This document shows positions 39,779 through 48,804 of a DNA stretch of 64,000 nucleotides, one piece after another. The translations under genes and the position numbers were made by a program. The stretch's first letter is position 1. Every line of letters begins with the position of its first letter. The DNA lies in assembly GCF_000468035.1 (NCBI RefSeq), contig NZ_KI260523.1:124001-188000 (forward strand), in the 5' to 3' direction. The notes under the pieces are model-generated. The model was given only the letters and a program-made list of their open reading frames with translations, searched no databases and was not told where the DNA came from. This stretch comes from Selenomonas sp. oral taxon 892 str. F0426 (lineage in GTDB: Bacteria; Bacillota; Negativicutes; Selenomonadales; Selenomonadaceae).

Positions 39779-40408
39779 TTAGAACAGGAGAATGCTGCCG
39801 ATGATCTTGTAGATCCCATATACCAACTGAAAGAGCGGCATTAAAACAACGCTGAGCAACGGCGTGGCGATGAACACAATCATGATCAGCAAACTGTATC
39901 GCTCAATGGATTGGTAGCGATAAGCAAGGTCAGGCGGCAGAAGGTTTCTCAAAATATGCGATCCGTCAAGCGGAGGAATCGGGAGCATATTGAAGATTGC
40001 AAAGTTGACGTTATAGACGAAGATCATCTGAATAATTCCGTAGGTAATCGGAGAAACATCTAGATTGTGTGAGCGGATGAAGAGGATCGCATAAAAAGCA
40101 ATAAAGCCAAGGACGAGGTTCATTGCAGGTCCAGCAACAGACACCAATATATCATCCCGTTTCGGCTGACGGAAATTACTCGGGTTGACTATGACTGGTT
40201 TTGCCCACCCAAAGCGTACGAGAAAGAGCATGATCAGTCCGATGGGATCGATATGCGCACGCGGATCAATCGTCAGTCTGCCCATCAAGCGCGGCGTAAA
40301 ATCTCCGAGCGACACAGCGGCTCGCGCGTGCGCATACTCGTGAAAGGTCATAGCAATGATGAGTCCCGGGATTCCGAGCAGCATCTCTTCAAAATTAAAT
40401 CCGAACAT
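39779..40408 (-). CDS. Membrane metalloprotease, site-2 protease (M50) family
   Basis: 209 residues, about five hydrophobic segments. The zinc motif HEYAHA near residue 23 lies within the first membrane segment and the second ligand motif NMLPIPPLDGSHIL near 140. This is the short, PDZ-less subgroup common in Firmicutes. Substrate unknown. AGGAGATAAAG precedes the ATG. Confidence 0.9.
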   Translation of the reverse strand: MFGFNFEEMLLGIPGLIIAMTFHEYAHARAAVSLGDFTPRLMGRLTIDPRAHIDPIGLIMLFLVRFGWAKPVIVNPSNFRQPKRDDILVSVAGPAMNLVLGFIAFYAILFIRSHNLDVSPITYGIIQMIFVYNVNFAIFNMLPIPPLDGSHILRNLLPPDLAYRYQSIERYSLLIMIVFIATPLLSVVLMPLFQLVYGIYKIIGSILLF

Positions 40409-40424
40409 CTTTATCTCCTGTGCA

Positions 40425-40970
40425 TCAACAGCTCAGATGTTCTTGTGCCATCATGAGCGAAATAATCGTCTTCGAGTCTATAATCTCCCCCGACTTTACC
40501 ATTGCCAGCGCATCGGAAAACGGCATTTGAACCACATTGACAAACTCGTCCTCATCGGTATGCTGTTTTCCGACCGATAGGTTCCGGGCAAGGTACAGAT
40601 GAATATACTCGTTGGAAAAGCCTACCGTCGTTGCAATCGTTGTCAGTTTTTCATATTGTTCCGCCGTATAGCCGGTTTCCTCTGACAGTTCACGACGCGC
40701 ACAGTGCAGGGGATCCTCCCCCTCCACATCAAGCTTCCCAGCAGGCACCTCGAGTGTCACCTGCCCGATGGGATAGCGAAACTGGCGCACCAGAATTACA
40801 TTCCCGTTTGGCAGGAGGGGCAGCACCGCCGCCGCTCCCGGATGGTGAATCCACTCACGCACCGATTCCTTCCCATTGGGCAGACGCACCATATCGCGAC
40901 GCACATGGAGCAATGTTCCGTCAAAGATATTCTCACTGCTGCGTTTTACTTCTACAAGATCCTCATACAT
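40425..40970 (-). CDS. Nudix hydrolase, ADP-ribose pyrophosphatase type
   Basis: 181 residues. The Nudix helix reads from AGKLDVEGEDPLHCA through RRELSEETGY near 70-95; the gap between its first Gly and Glu is one residue longer than the usual pattern, while REL-x-EE-x-G is intact. The overall sequence fits NudF-like ADP-ribose pyrophosphatases. Start at 40970 with AGGAGGATCCACG. Confidence 0.88.
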   Translation of the reverse strand: MYEDLVEVKRSSENIFDGTLLHVRRDMVRLPNGKESVREWIHHPGAAAVLPLLPNGNVILVRQFRYPIGQVTLEVPAGKLDVEGEDPLHCARRELSEETGYTAEQYEKLTTIATTVGFSNEYIHLYLARNLSVGKQHTDEDEFVNVVQMPFSDALAMVKSGEIIDSKTIISLMMAQEHLSC

Positions 40971-41005
40971 CGTGGATCCTCCTATCACCGAACACACACA
41001 TCGCC

Positions 41006-41941
41006 TTATTCCTGCTCTTCGTCCTCACGTTTTACAAACAAGGCACTCACAAAATCCTCTGCATGGAACGGACGCAGATCGTCTATGCCCTCTCCTACTC
41101 CAATCCATTTAATCGGAATCGAAAGCTGTGACTTAATCCCAATGGTTACACCGCCCTTTGCCGTTCCGTCCAGTTTCGTAAGGACAACGCCTGTCACAGG
41201 TGCTGCCTGTGTAAAGAGCTCTGCCTGACTGATTGCATTCTGCCCCGTACCGGCATCGAGGACGAGCAGGGTCTCATGCGGTGCTTCTGGAATCTCGCGC
41301 CCGATCACACGGTAGATTTTCTCGAGTTCCTGCATGAGGTTGGACTTTGTCTGAAGCCTCCCCGCCGTATCAACGATAACGATGTCGATATTGCGCGCCT
41401 TTGCCGCCTGCATTGCATCGAAAACAACAGCAGCGGGATCTGCCCCCTCACCGTGTTTGATCACCTGTGCATCGGCGCGTTTTCCCCAGATCTCAAGCTG
41501 ATCGATGGCAGCGGCACGAAAGGTATCGGCTGCCGCCAAGAGAACCGATTTCCCCTGTCTGCGATAGTAGGCGCTCAGCTTCCCGATGGTCGTCGTCTTG
41601 CCGACGCCGTTCGTACCGACAACGAGCAGTACCGTTGGTCCATTCTCTGCCATCTGAAATGTATTTTCGCCCGCTTCGAGAATGGATACAATCTCTTTTT
41701 CCAAAAATGGAATCAGATCCTCGGGCGTACGAATCTCCTTTTGCTTGATCCCCTTGCGTACGGCAGCAATCAACGTCTCTGTCGTCTTGACGCCGACATC
41801 CGCCATCAGCAGAGTCTCCTCCAGATCATCAATCAGTTCATCGTCAATATCGGCATATCCGATAATAAGTCGTTCAATATTATGGGTGAAATTTTCCCGC
41901 GTTTTTGTCAAGCCCTTTTTGAGCCGATCAAAGAATCCCAC
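41006..41941 (-). CDS. ftsY: Signal recognition particle receptor FtsY
   Basis: GTPase that docks SRP-ribosome complexes at the membrane. 311 residues, with only the NG domains and no long acidic A domain. GTNGVGKTTTIGKL near 115, DTFRAAA near 142, VDTAGRLQTK near 195 and LTKLDGTAKGG near 252. GTG start at 41941 six bases after AAAGGAG. Directly follows smc by 24 bases. Confidence 0.96.
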   Translation of the reverse strand: MGFFDRLKKGLTKTRENFTHNIERLIIGYADIDDELIDDLEETLLMADVGVKTTETLIAAVRKGIKQKEIRTPEDLIPFLEKEIVSILEAGENTFQMAENGPTVLLVVGTNGVGKTTTIGKLSAYYRRQGKSVLLAAADTFRAAAIDQLEIWGKRADAQVIKHGEGADPAAVVFDAMQAAKARNIDIVIVDTAGRLQTKSNLMQELEKIYRVIGREIPEAPHETLLVLDAGTGQNAISQAELFTQAAPVTGVVLTKLDGTAKGGVTIGIKSQLSIPIKWIGVGEGIDDLRPFHAEDFVSALFVKREDEEQE

Positions 41942-41965
41942 GATAACTCCTTTCCGCCCAATACA

Positions 41966-44900
41966 TCAGGCACTCTGTTCTGTGTCATAATCCTTCATGC
42001 GAATGGAAAGAACCTTAGAAACCCCTGCATCCTCAACGGTAACGCCATACATGGTATCCGCCGCACGCATGGTTCCCTTTCGGTGCGTAACAACGATGAA
42101 CTGTGTGTTGCGTGCGAATTCTTTCAGGAAATCACCGAATCGCGATACATTCGCCTCATCGAGCGGTGCGTCGATCTCATCCAGAATAGAGAATGGCGAG
42201 GGGCGATAGCGCAGGAATGAAAAGAGCAGGGCTATGACCGTGAGTGCCCGCTCACCGCCAGACAATGCAGACAGATTCTGCCGCTTCTTATCCGGCAGTG
42301 TCACAAGGATCTCAACGCCACTGCTTAGTATATCCTCTTTGTCCGTCAGGCGCAATTCTGCAATGCCGCCACCAAAGAGCCGCACAAAGATTTCATTGAA
42401 GTACTCTTGAATCTGATGGAATGCGTCACGAAAGGTGCGTGTCATATCCTGATCGATCTTCTGGATGATCTGCTCGATGTCCTGCTTCGCAGCTTTCAGA
42501 TCCGCAATCTGCTTCTCTTCCTCTTCGTATCGTTCCTTCTTTTCTGCGTATTCCTCAACAGCGTTGGGGTTCACTAAGCCGAGCGACTGAATGGAATCCT
42601 CCAATGCACGCAGACGCTCCTCCAGAATATCGGGGGCAACATCCTGTGCCTCTATTGCGGCTGCCTCCGGTGTCAGACCGAAGTTAGACAGGAGACTGTC
42701 ACGACAATCGCCCATTCGCATATGGATGCGCTGCAGTGTCTTATCGCACTCATTCTGGTTTGCACGGATGGATTCCAGACGCGCAACAGCGCTCTTGACG
42801 GCACCGTCCAGCACACGGCTCTCTGCCTCGTGCGCCAAACGCTGATCCTTCAGTACGGCAGCGTTCTTTTCGTGTGTTTGGAACAGGGCATCCCGCTGCG
42901 CGATTTCCTGTTCCAACTCAGAAAGGCGCGCCATATCCTTTTGCAGTTCATCCGCAAGCTGCGTATCCTGCTTTGTAATATCCTGCAGTGTTTTTTCCGC
43001 TTCTGCATATTCGAGCACACGGGATTGACGGTTTCGCGTCATCGTTTGGATCTCCGTAGTCAGGGCAGTGAGCTCAATGTCCAGTTCGTGCAGGTGTCCT
43101 TCCTGTTCTTTGCCCGCATTGCGAAGCCCCACACAGCGTTCATTCAGCTGCGCAGTCGCCTTCGTGAACTTCTCCTCATATTGCTCACACTGAGCGATAT
43201 AGCGCTCGAGGCGCATGCGTTTCTGGAGCAGCTTTGCGCCTTGGGCGCGGCGCTCCTCCTCCGTACGCTCCATCGTACGAAGGGCATTTGTCTGATCTTC
43301 GATACGCTCCTGCAGGACATCACATTTCCCACGTACTTCGACGAGTTCCTTCGCCAACCGCTCGGCCGCATCCTTCTGAGCCGCATGGTGCTCGTTTGTC
43401 TCCTTGAGAAGCTTCCTTTTCTGCTGTAAGGAAGCATTTATTTCTTCATGTGCATGCTCCTGTGTGCTAAGTTTTTTTTCTAGCGTATCAATTTCCATAT
43501 GCCGATTCAGCAGTGAGGACTGCTGTTTCTTGCGTCCGCCGCCGGAGAGCGATCCGCCCGGATTCAGCAATTCTCCTGTCAGCGTCACGATGCGGAGACG
43601 GTAGTTCTCCTGTTTCGCCGCGATCAGAGCCTCGTCCAGAGTTTCCATCACGAGCGTCTGAGAGAGCAGATGATCTGCGACCTTTCGAAATCTAGCCTCG
43701 GTCTGAACGAGCGAATTTGCCCAGCCGATCACACCGCGATAGCGGCCAAGATTGATTTCACGCGGCTGACGCACTGTAATTGTTGTCAGTGGAAGGAATG
43801 TGACACGTCCGCCGTTTTTGTGCTTCAAATAGGATATAGCAGCCTTTGCCGTATCCGTATCCTCTGTGACAACATTCCGCACGCTCCCGCCGAGCGCAAC
43901 ATCGATGGCTGTAAGATAGCGCTCTGGAATACGGATGAGATCAGCGACCGTTCCGGCAACACCTCTGCGCCACCCCTCCGACGCCTGCAGGACAATCTGT
44001 ACATCCCGTCCAAAGCCCTCATAGCTGTCCTGCACACGCCGCTGAAAATCGAGACTCTGACGGATGCGAAGGAGTTCCGCCTCCGATTTACGCGACTGTA
44101 CCTCATCACCCTCGATTGCTCGGCGCAGTTCTTCGGCTTCACTATATAGTCGATCGCGTGCCTGCGATATGCCCTGCATATTCTGTTCCGCAAGGATAAT
44201 TTCTTGGCGCTTGTCCTCAAGTTCATTTTCGATCGATGCAAGGAGTGCACGGCGGCGCTCCATTTCTGCCGCATGTTCCGCCTTGCCTTCATCCCCCTGC
44301 TGTGCAGCGTTCCGAGCAACGGCAAGCTGCTCTCTCAGACGCGCCAGTACACGCTGTACGGCAGCACGTGCAGAATCCTGCCGCGCCATCTCTCTTTCTT
44401 CATCTGAAAGCTGAAGCCGCAAACGCTCGGAGTCATCCCGAACACGCGCCTGTTCCTCTTGTTTCGCATCACTCTGTGCCCCCTTTTTCTGTAAGAGGGC
44501 ATCGATCTGGGCAATCTCCTGTCTCGTGGCTTCTTTTTTTGCGGATGCAGACATACGCATTCCATCAAAATCCGCTTTGCGTTGTTTCCGCTGATCCTGC
44601 CATCCGTTGATGCGTGATTTCTCCTGCCGCAGTGCGTCCAATTCCGTTGACAGACGCCGACGTTCCTGCTCCTCCGCCTGGATACTGCGGTCAATGACCG
44701 CAATGTCAGCCTCAATTTCCTCTTTTTTGCCCTCAGCCTCCGCACGCACCCGTATTTCACTTGCCTCTTGATCACGATGCGTTTGCAGGGTTTGATTCAC
44801 ACTTTCCTGCTCCTTGGTGAGGCTGTCATATTGCTGCACCAGCGCCGTCAGTTGATACGACCGGCGTTCCGCATCGAGTGCACGAAACTGCAGCGTCTTT

Positions 44901-45529
44901 TCTGACTGGGCAGCCAGCGGTTCGAGTTCTGCCGCATGCGCATACATAATATCATTCAGACGCACGAGATCACTCTCGTTTTCTCTCAGCTTTCGCATCG
45001 CTTCCTGCTTACGCGTCCGATATTTCGTGATGCCTGCAGTTTCCTCAAAAAATACACGGCGATCTTCTGGTCGACTGTCAAGGATATCATTCAGTCGATT
45101 CTGTCCGATGATGCTCATACCGTCGTGCCCGATCCCCGTATCTGCAAAAAGCTGATAGATATCCTTGATACGGCAGCGTGAGTCATTCAGATATACTTCA
45201 CTGTCACCGTTTCGATAGAGACGACGTTTGACAACGACTTCATCGTAGTCAATGGGAAGTTTCTTGTCCGTATTGTCAAAAACAAGTACTACTTCGGCAA
45301 CGCTGAGCGCACGTCGTACGGCAGAGCCTGCGAAGATGATGTCCTCGGAACGCAGACCGCGCAGCATACGGATATTCTGTTCGCCAAGAACCCAGCGAAC
45401 GGCGTCCGTGATATTACTTTTTCCGCTCCCGTTTGGTCCGACGACAGCCGTGATTCCCTGATCGAATTGAACGACAATCCGCTCGGCGAATGACTTGAAT
45501 CCATACGCTTCCAAGCGCTTTAACTGCAC
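41966..45529 (-). CDS. smc: Chromosome segregation protein SMC
   Basis: 1187 residues: Walker A VVGPNGSGKSNITDAV near 32, two long coiled-coil halves separated by a hinge (about 510-660, with GFGRDVQIVLQ and GGSVRNVVTEDTDTAK), the ABC signature LSALSGGERALTVIAL near 1090 and Walker B SILDEIDAPLDEAN near 1118. The second GTG (45529) was chosen because AGGTG is six bases upstream and MQLKRLEAYGFKSF matches the family start; 45538 is an alternative. It is the first gene of a run containing its kleisin partners. Confidence 0.96.
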   Translation of the reverse strand: MQLKRLEAYGFKSFAERIVVQFDQGITAVVGPNGSGKSNITDAVRWVLGEQNIRMLRGLRSEDIIFAGSAVRRALSVAEVVLVFDNTDKKLPIDYDEVVVKRRLYRNGDSEVYLNDSRCRIKDIYQLFADTGIGHDGMSIIGQNRLNDILDSRPEDRRVFFEETAGITKYRTRKQEAMRKLRENESDLVRLNDIMYAHAAELEPLAAQSEKTLQFRALDAERRSYQLTALVQQYDSLTKEQESVNQTLQTHRDQEASEIRVRAEAEGKKEEIEADIAVIDRSIQAEEQERRRLSTELDALRQEKSRINGWQDQRKQRKADFDGMRMSASAKKEATRQEIAQIDALLQKKGAQSDAKQEEQARVRDDSERLRLQLSDEEREMARQDSARAAVQRVLARLREQLAVARNAAQQGDEGKAEHAAEMERRRALLASIENELEDKRQEIILAEQNMQGISQARDRLYSEAEELRRAIEGDEVQSRKSEAELLRIRQSLDFQRRVQDSYEGFGRDVQIVLQASEGWRRGVAGTVADLIRIPERYLTAIDVALGGSVRNVVTEDTDTAKAAISYLKHKNGGRVTFLPLTTITVRQPREINLGRYRGVIGWANSLVQTEARFRKVADHLLSQTLVMETLDEALIAAKQENYRLRIVTLTGELLNPGGSLSGGGRKKQQSSLLNRHMEIDTLEKKLSTQEHAHEEINASLQQKRKLLKETNEHHAAQKDAAERLAKELVEVRGKCDVLQERIEDQTNALRTMERTEEERRAQGAKLLQKRMRLERYIAQCEQYEEKFTKATAQLNERCVGLRNAGKEQEGHLHELDIELTALTTEIQTMTRNRQSRVLEYAEAEKTLQDITKQDTQLADELQKDMARLSELEQEIAQRDALFQTHEKNAAVLKDQRLAHEAESRVLDGAVKSAVARLESIRANQNECDKTLQRIHMRMGDCRDSLLSNFGLTPEAAAIEAQDVAPDILEERLRALEDSIQSLGLVNPNAVEEYAEKKERYEEEEKQIADLKAAKQDIEQIIQKIDQDMTRTFRDAFHQIQEYFNEIFVRLFGGGIAELRLTDKEDILSSGVEILVTLPDKKRQNLSALSGGERALTVIALLFSFLRYRPSPFSILDEIDAPLDEANVSRFGDFLKEFARNTQFIVVTHRKGTMRAADTMYGVTVEDAGVSKVLSIRMKDYDTEQSA

Positions 45530-45562
45530 GCAACGCACCTGCCTTTACAAATTAGTTCACTC

Positions 45563-45591
45563 ATTATAACAGAACGGATGGGAAATTTCAA
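45563..45591 (-). promoter_or_regulatory. Strong promoter of the smc operon
   Basis: TTGAAA (45586-45591) and a perfect TATAAT (45563-45568) on the minus strand with a 17-base spacer. Confidence 0.75.
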
Positions 45592-45621
45592 AAAACGGTA
45601 TCTTCTATAAATAAACTATGC

Positions 45622-45627
45622 TATAAT
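45622..45627 (+). promoter_or_regulatory. -10 box of the aldolase gene
   Basis: Perfect TATAAT about 45 bases ahead of the ATG. The -35 region (TATCTT at 45599-45604) is poor. A second TATAAT at 45642-45647 lacks a -35 partner. Confidence 0.5.
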
Positions 45628-45672
45628 GAAAATGTTCGTGATATAATTTTAATTTCAATAGGGGGTAATCAT

Positions 45673-46671
45673 ATGCCACTTGTCGGAACAAAGGAAATGT
45701 TTAAGAAGGCTTATGATGGCGGCTATGCCATTGGCGCTTTCAACGTCAACAACATGGAGATCGTTCAGGGCATTACGGATGCCGCTGGAGAGCTTCAATC
45801 CCCGCTGATTCTCCAGGTCTCTGCAGGTGCCCGCAAGTATGCTCGTCATGAGTATCTCGTCCACCTTGTTAAGGCAGCTCTTGAAATCAATGATATCCCC
45901 ATTGCTCTGCATCTCGATCATGGTGCAGACTTTGATATTTGCAAATCCTGCATCGACGGCGGCTTTACATCCGTCATGATCGATGGCTCCCACCTGCCGT
46001 ATGCTGAGAATGTCGCGCTCGCAAAGCGCGTTGCCGAGTACGCACATGCACATGGTGTTGCCGTCGAGGCGGAGCTCGGTCAGCTTGCAGGCATTGAAGA
46101 CGATGTCAACGTCTCTGCTGAGGATGCATCCTATACGAAGCCCGAAGAAGTGCAGGACTTTGTCGAAAAGACGGGCGTCGACTCCCTCGCAATTGCGATC
46201 GGTACTTCGCACGGCGCGTTCAAGTTTACACCGGATCAGTGCATGCGCAATGCAGACGGTGTTCTTGTACCGCCGCCGCTCCGCTTTGATATCCTCGAAG
46301 AGATCGAGAAGCGCATTCCTGGCTTCCCCATCGTTCTGCACGGCGCTTCCTCCGTCATTCCGAAGTATGTAAAGATCATCAACGAGAATGGCGGACATAT
46401 GCCAGATGCGGTCGGTATCCCTGAGGATCAGCTGCGCCGTGCGGCAAAGTCCTCCGTCTGCAAGATCAACATTGACTCCGATCTCCGTCTTGCAATGACA
46501 GCTGGTATCCGCGAACACTTCAATAAGGAGCCGGGACACTTCGACCCGCGCCAGTATCTGACCGATGGCCGCAGCTATATCAAGGAGCTCGTTTCGCACA
46601 AGATCAAAGAGGTTCTTGGTTCCGACGGCAAGGCTGCCGAAGTTCAGGCGCTCATTGACCAGAACAAGTAA
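45673..46671 (+). CDS. fba: Class II fructose-bisphosphate aldolase
   Basis: Zinc-dependent glycolytic aldolase, 332 residues. Zinc and active-site segments: ALHLDHGADFD near 77, DGSHLPYAENVA near 100, VEAELGQLAGIEDD near 133, IGTSHGAFKF near 177, VLHGASSVI near 222 and NIDSDLRLA near 270. GGGGG stands seven bases before the ATG. Codon use is strongly biased (repeated GTC, ATC, CTC), as in highly expressed genes. Confidence 0.96.
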   Translation: MPLVGTKEMFKKAYDGGYAIGAFNVNNMEIVQGITDAAGELQSPLILQVSAGARKYARHEYLVHLVKAALEINDIPIALHLDHGADFDICKSCIDGGFTSVMIDGSHLPYAENVALAKRVAEYAHAHGVAVEAELGQLAGIEDDVNVSAEDASYTKPEEVQDFVEKTGVDSLAIAIGTSHGAFKFTPDQCMRNADGVLVPPPLRFDILEEIEKRIPGFPIVLHGASSVIPKYVKIINENGGHMPDAVGIPEDQLRRAAKSSVCKINIDSDLRLAMTAGIREHFNKEPGHFDPRQYLTDGRSYIKELVSHKIKEVLGSDGKAAEVQALIDQNK

Positions 46672-46702
46672 AAATCTTACGCTTTGATAGCGGGACAAAT
46701 GA

Positions 46703-46745
46703 TATGACCTTACCTCGTGAACAACAAGAGTAAGGTCATATTTTT
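46703..46745 (+). terminator. Terminator of fba
   Basis: Perfect 11-base stem (46703-46713 with 46730-46740), 16-base loop, then five T. Confidence 0.8.
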
Positions 46746-46875
46746 ATGTGTGTTTATTGCCGCCTGTTCTGTTGAGTAACAATGATTTATCTGCTCTTGT
46801 AAACATAAAAGGAAATGTTGAATTGAACATCTATTTATATATTAGATTGAATAATAAAAAAATTCTATTTTTATG

Positions 46876-46905
46876 TTGACAATACATCTCAATATGCGCT
46901 ATGAT
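46876..46905 (+). promoter_or_regulatory. Promoter of the metal-binding lipoprotein gene
   Basis: Consensus TTGACA (46876-46881) and TATGAT (46900-46905) with an 18-base spacer. Confidence 0.7.
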
Positions 46906-46909
46906 TCCA

Positions 46910-46936
46910 TTTGTGAAACCTAACCCAGTTCACAAA
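46910..46936. promoter_or_regulatory. Candidate operator over the transcription start
   Basis: Perfect inverted repeat TTTGTGAA-N11-TTCACAAA beginning five bases after the -10 box, where a bound repressor would block initiation. It does not match the Fur, Zur or MntR boxes I know, so the regulator is unidentified. Confidence 0.5.
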
Positions 46937-46967
46937 ATGTATTATTCACGAAGGAGATCATTTACCC

Positions 46968-47873
46968 ATGCGTACAACAAGCAAAGTTCTATCACTTCTC
47001 CTCCTTGTCCTCTCTATTGCCCTTGTCGGATGCGGTGGAGCGGATAAGGCTGCGGAAAAGAAAACAGCGGAGCCATTCCGTATTGTGACTTCATTCTACC
47101 CAATGTACGTTGCAACCATCAACATTACGGATGGCGTTGACGGTGTAGAGGTTTACAATATGACAAAGCCCCAAACAGGCTGTCTGCACGACTATCAGCT
47201 GATGACAGAGGATATGAAAACGCTGGAAAAGGCGGATGCATTTGTCATCAACGGTGCGGGTATGGAGGACTTCATGGAAAAGGTGACCGAACAGCAGAAG
47301 AAGCTGAAGGTCATTGATGCCTCGCGCGGAATCGAACTCATCCACGACGAAGAGGGAGATAACCCGCATGTCTGGCTGAGCGTTACGGAGGCTATTGCGC
47401 AGGTGCGCAATATTGCCGATCAGCTGAAGGAAGCCGATCCTGCACACGCAGATGCTTATGAGAAGAATGCTGCAGCATACATCGAAAAGCTCACGGCACT
47501 CAAAACAGAAATGCACGCGGCGCTCGACAATGTTCCGCACAAGGATATCGTTACGTTCCACGAGGCATTCCCCTACTTTGCAAAGGAATTTAACCTGAAC
47601 ATCATCGGCGTAGTAGAGCGCGAGCCGGGGACGGAGCCGACACCGACGGAACTGCAGGAAACCATCGAGCAGGTCAACTCTCTTCCGACCAAGGTGCTTT
47701 TTACAGAGCCGCAGTACTCCCCTGCTGCCGCTGAGACCATCGCACGTGAGACGGGAGCCAAGATCTATACGCTCGACCCGGTTGTGACCGGCGAGGCAAC
47801 TCCTCAGGCAAAGAATGCGTACATTGATACGATGAAAGCTAATATGAAGGTATTGAAGGAAGCTCTGCAGTAA
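46968..47873 (+). CDS. Zinc/manganese-type ABC transporter substrate-binding lipoprotein
   Basis: Cluster A-I metal-binding protein (301 residues). Lipobox ALVGCGG near residue 22. Predicted metal histidines: CLHDYQL near 66, DNPHVWLSV near 125 and FHEAFPYF near 190, plus a late acidic ligand region. The His-rich loop typical of many ZnuA proteins is absent, so zinc versus manganese is open. No permease or ATPase gene is adjacent; the partner genes must lie elsewhere. AAGGAG is about ten bases before the ATG. Confidence 0.88.
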   Translation: MRTTSKVLSLLLLVLSIALVGCGGADKAAEKKTAEPFRIVTSFYPMYVATINITDGVDGVEVYNMTKPQTGCLHDYQLMTEDMKTLEKADAFVINGAGMEDFMEKVTEQQKKLKVIDASRGIELIHDEEGDNPHVWLSVTEAIAQVRNIADQLKEADPAHADAYEKNAAAYIEKLTALKTEMHAALDNVPHKDIVTFHEAFPYFAKEFNLNIIGVVEREPGTEPTPTELQETIEQVNSLPTKVLFTEPQYSPAAAETIARETGAKIYTLDPVVTGEATPQAKNAYIDTMKANMKVLKEALQ

Positions 47874-47880
47874 TTTTCCG

Positions 47881-47947
47881 CACACATATAAAGACATCCA
47901 TCGCATATTGCGGTGGATGTCTTTATATGTGTGCGGCTCTATTTTTT
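47881..47947 (+). terminator. Long convergent hairpin terminator
   Basis: A perfect 20-base stem (47881-47900 with 47914-47933), extended by four inner pairs to a five-base loop, then TTTTTT at 47942-47947. It ends the lipoprotein transcript and overlaps the last codons and stop of tadA on the other strand. Confidence 0.75.
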
Positions 47948-48396
47948 CGTCGTTCTTGAAAAAACTGTTTGATAATCGCGGAGCATTCATCTTCCAATAC
48001 GCCTGCGCGCATTTCCGGCTGATGGTTCAATGCCGGACAGCCTATGATGTTAAAGAGAGACTCACAGGCTCCTGCCTTTGCGTCTGTTCCTCCATATACC
48101 ACACGGCTAATACGGCTCATCACAATCGCACCTGCACACATCGGACATGGCTCGATGGTGACATAAAGCGTCAGTCCCGTCAAACGCCACCGATCAAGGA
48201 CCTGACAGGCACGTCGAATGGCGATCAGCTCTGCATGAGCAGTTGCGTCATGTTCCGTTTCGCGCAGATTATATCCGCTCGCGATGACTTCTCCCGCATC
48301 ATTCAAGATAACGGCACCAATTGGAATTTCGCCAAGCGCATACGCACGCTCTGCTTCTGCCAGTGCCAGACGCATTCCAATCACATCATCCGGCAT
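47923..48396 (-). CDS. tadA: tRNA-specific adenosine deaminase
   Basis: Converts wobble adenosine to inosine in tRNA-Arg. 157 residues: catalytic zinc motif THAELIAIRRA near 53 and EPCPMCAGAIVMSRI near 82. It overlaps the preceding small gene by 11 bases. The stop codon falls in the arm of the shared hairpin. Confidence 0.95.
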   Translation of the reverse strand: MPDDVIGMRLALAEAERAYALGEIPIGAVILNDAGEVIASGYNLRETEHDATAHAELIAIRRACQVLDRWRLTGLTLYVTIEPCPMCAGAIVMSRISRVVYGGTDAKAGACESLFNIIGCPALNHQPEMRAGVLEDECSAIIKQFFQERRKNRAAHI

Positions 48397-48664
48397 GGGG
48401 CAGTTTTCCCTTCATATCGGAAATATCAACTTTCCCTTGATAGAAAAGAGACTGTGTCGGACGGCCAACATCGAGTTGATACGCCCGACTCGAGGGATCA
48501 TTTTCCGATGATCTCCTCTTTTTCTTTTCGAGCTCATCTTCGAAAATAGAAGCAAAAGCTTCGTCCTGCTCGCGCTCCTCAAATCCTCTTTTCCGTTCAA
48601 AAAGTTCTTCATTATCGAACCGCAGGGACTTTGTTCGCATTACGCGCGCAACACGTTCTACCAT
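48386..48664 (-). CDS. Small charged protein of unknown function
   Basis: 92 residues, very rich in Glu, Arg, Lys and Ser, with no membrane segment, cysteine cluster or recognised domain. The middle is predicted helical (NEELFERKRGFEEREQDEAF). Start at 48664 eight bases after GGGAGG. It overlaps tadA by 11 bases and has a good promoter upstream, so it is likely expressed. Function not recognised. Confidence 0.7.
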   Translation of the reverse strand: MVERVARVMRTKSLRFDNEELFERKRGFEEREQDEAFASIFEDELEKKKRRSSENDPSSRAYQLDVGRPTQSLFYQGKVDISDMKGKLPHAG

Positions 48665-48702
48665 CACTAACACCTCCCATCAATATTGACACACTATTCT
48701 AT

Positions 48703-48731
48703 CTTATACAATTAATATCGTTTTGTTTCAA
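48703..48731 (-). promoter_or_regulatory. Promoter of the small-protein/tadA unit
   Basis: TTGAAA (48726-48731) and TATAAG (48703-48708) on the minus strand, spacer 17. Confidence 0.6.
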
Positions 48732-48743
48732 TGGAACTTAAAC

Positions 48744-48788
48744 AAAAAAGACAGTATTTATCACAATATAACGTGACATAACACTGTC
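48744..48788 (-). terminator. Terminator of the HIT-protein gene
   Basis: Imperfect stem closed by GACAGT (48750-48755) and ACTGTC (48783-48788) with an inner TCAC/GTGA pairing, then TTTTTT on the minus strand. Confidence 0.65.
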
Positions 48789-48804
48789 CTAATGCATTCT
48801 TATA

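Noticed and set aside
45655-46698. 347-codon open frame antisense to fba, longer than fba itself
   Set aside because: It mirrors the strongly biased codons of fba, lacks a ribosome site and resembles no protein family; fba is certain.
47091-47990. 299-codon open frame antisense to the metal lipoprotein
   Set aside because: Shadow of a gene with clear lipobox and metal-ligand motifs; composition is implausible.
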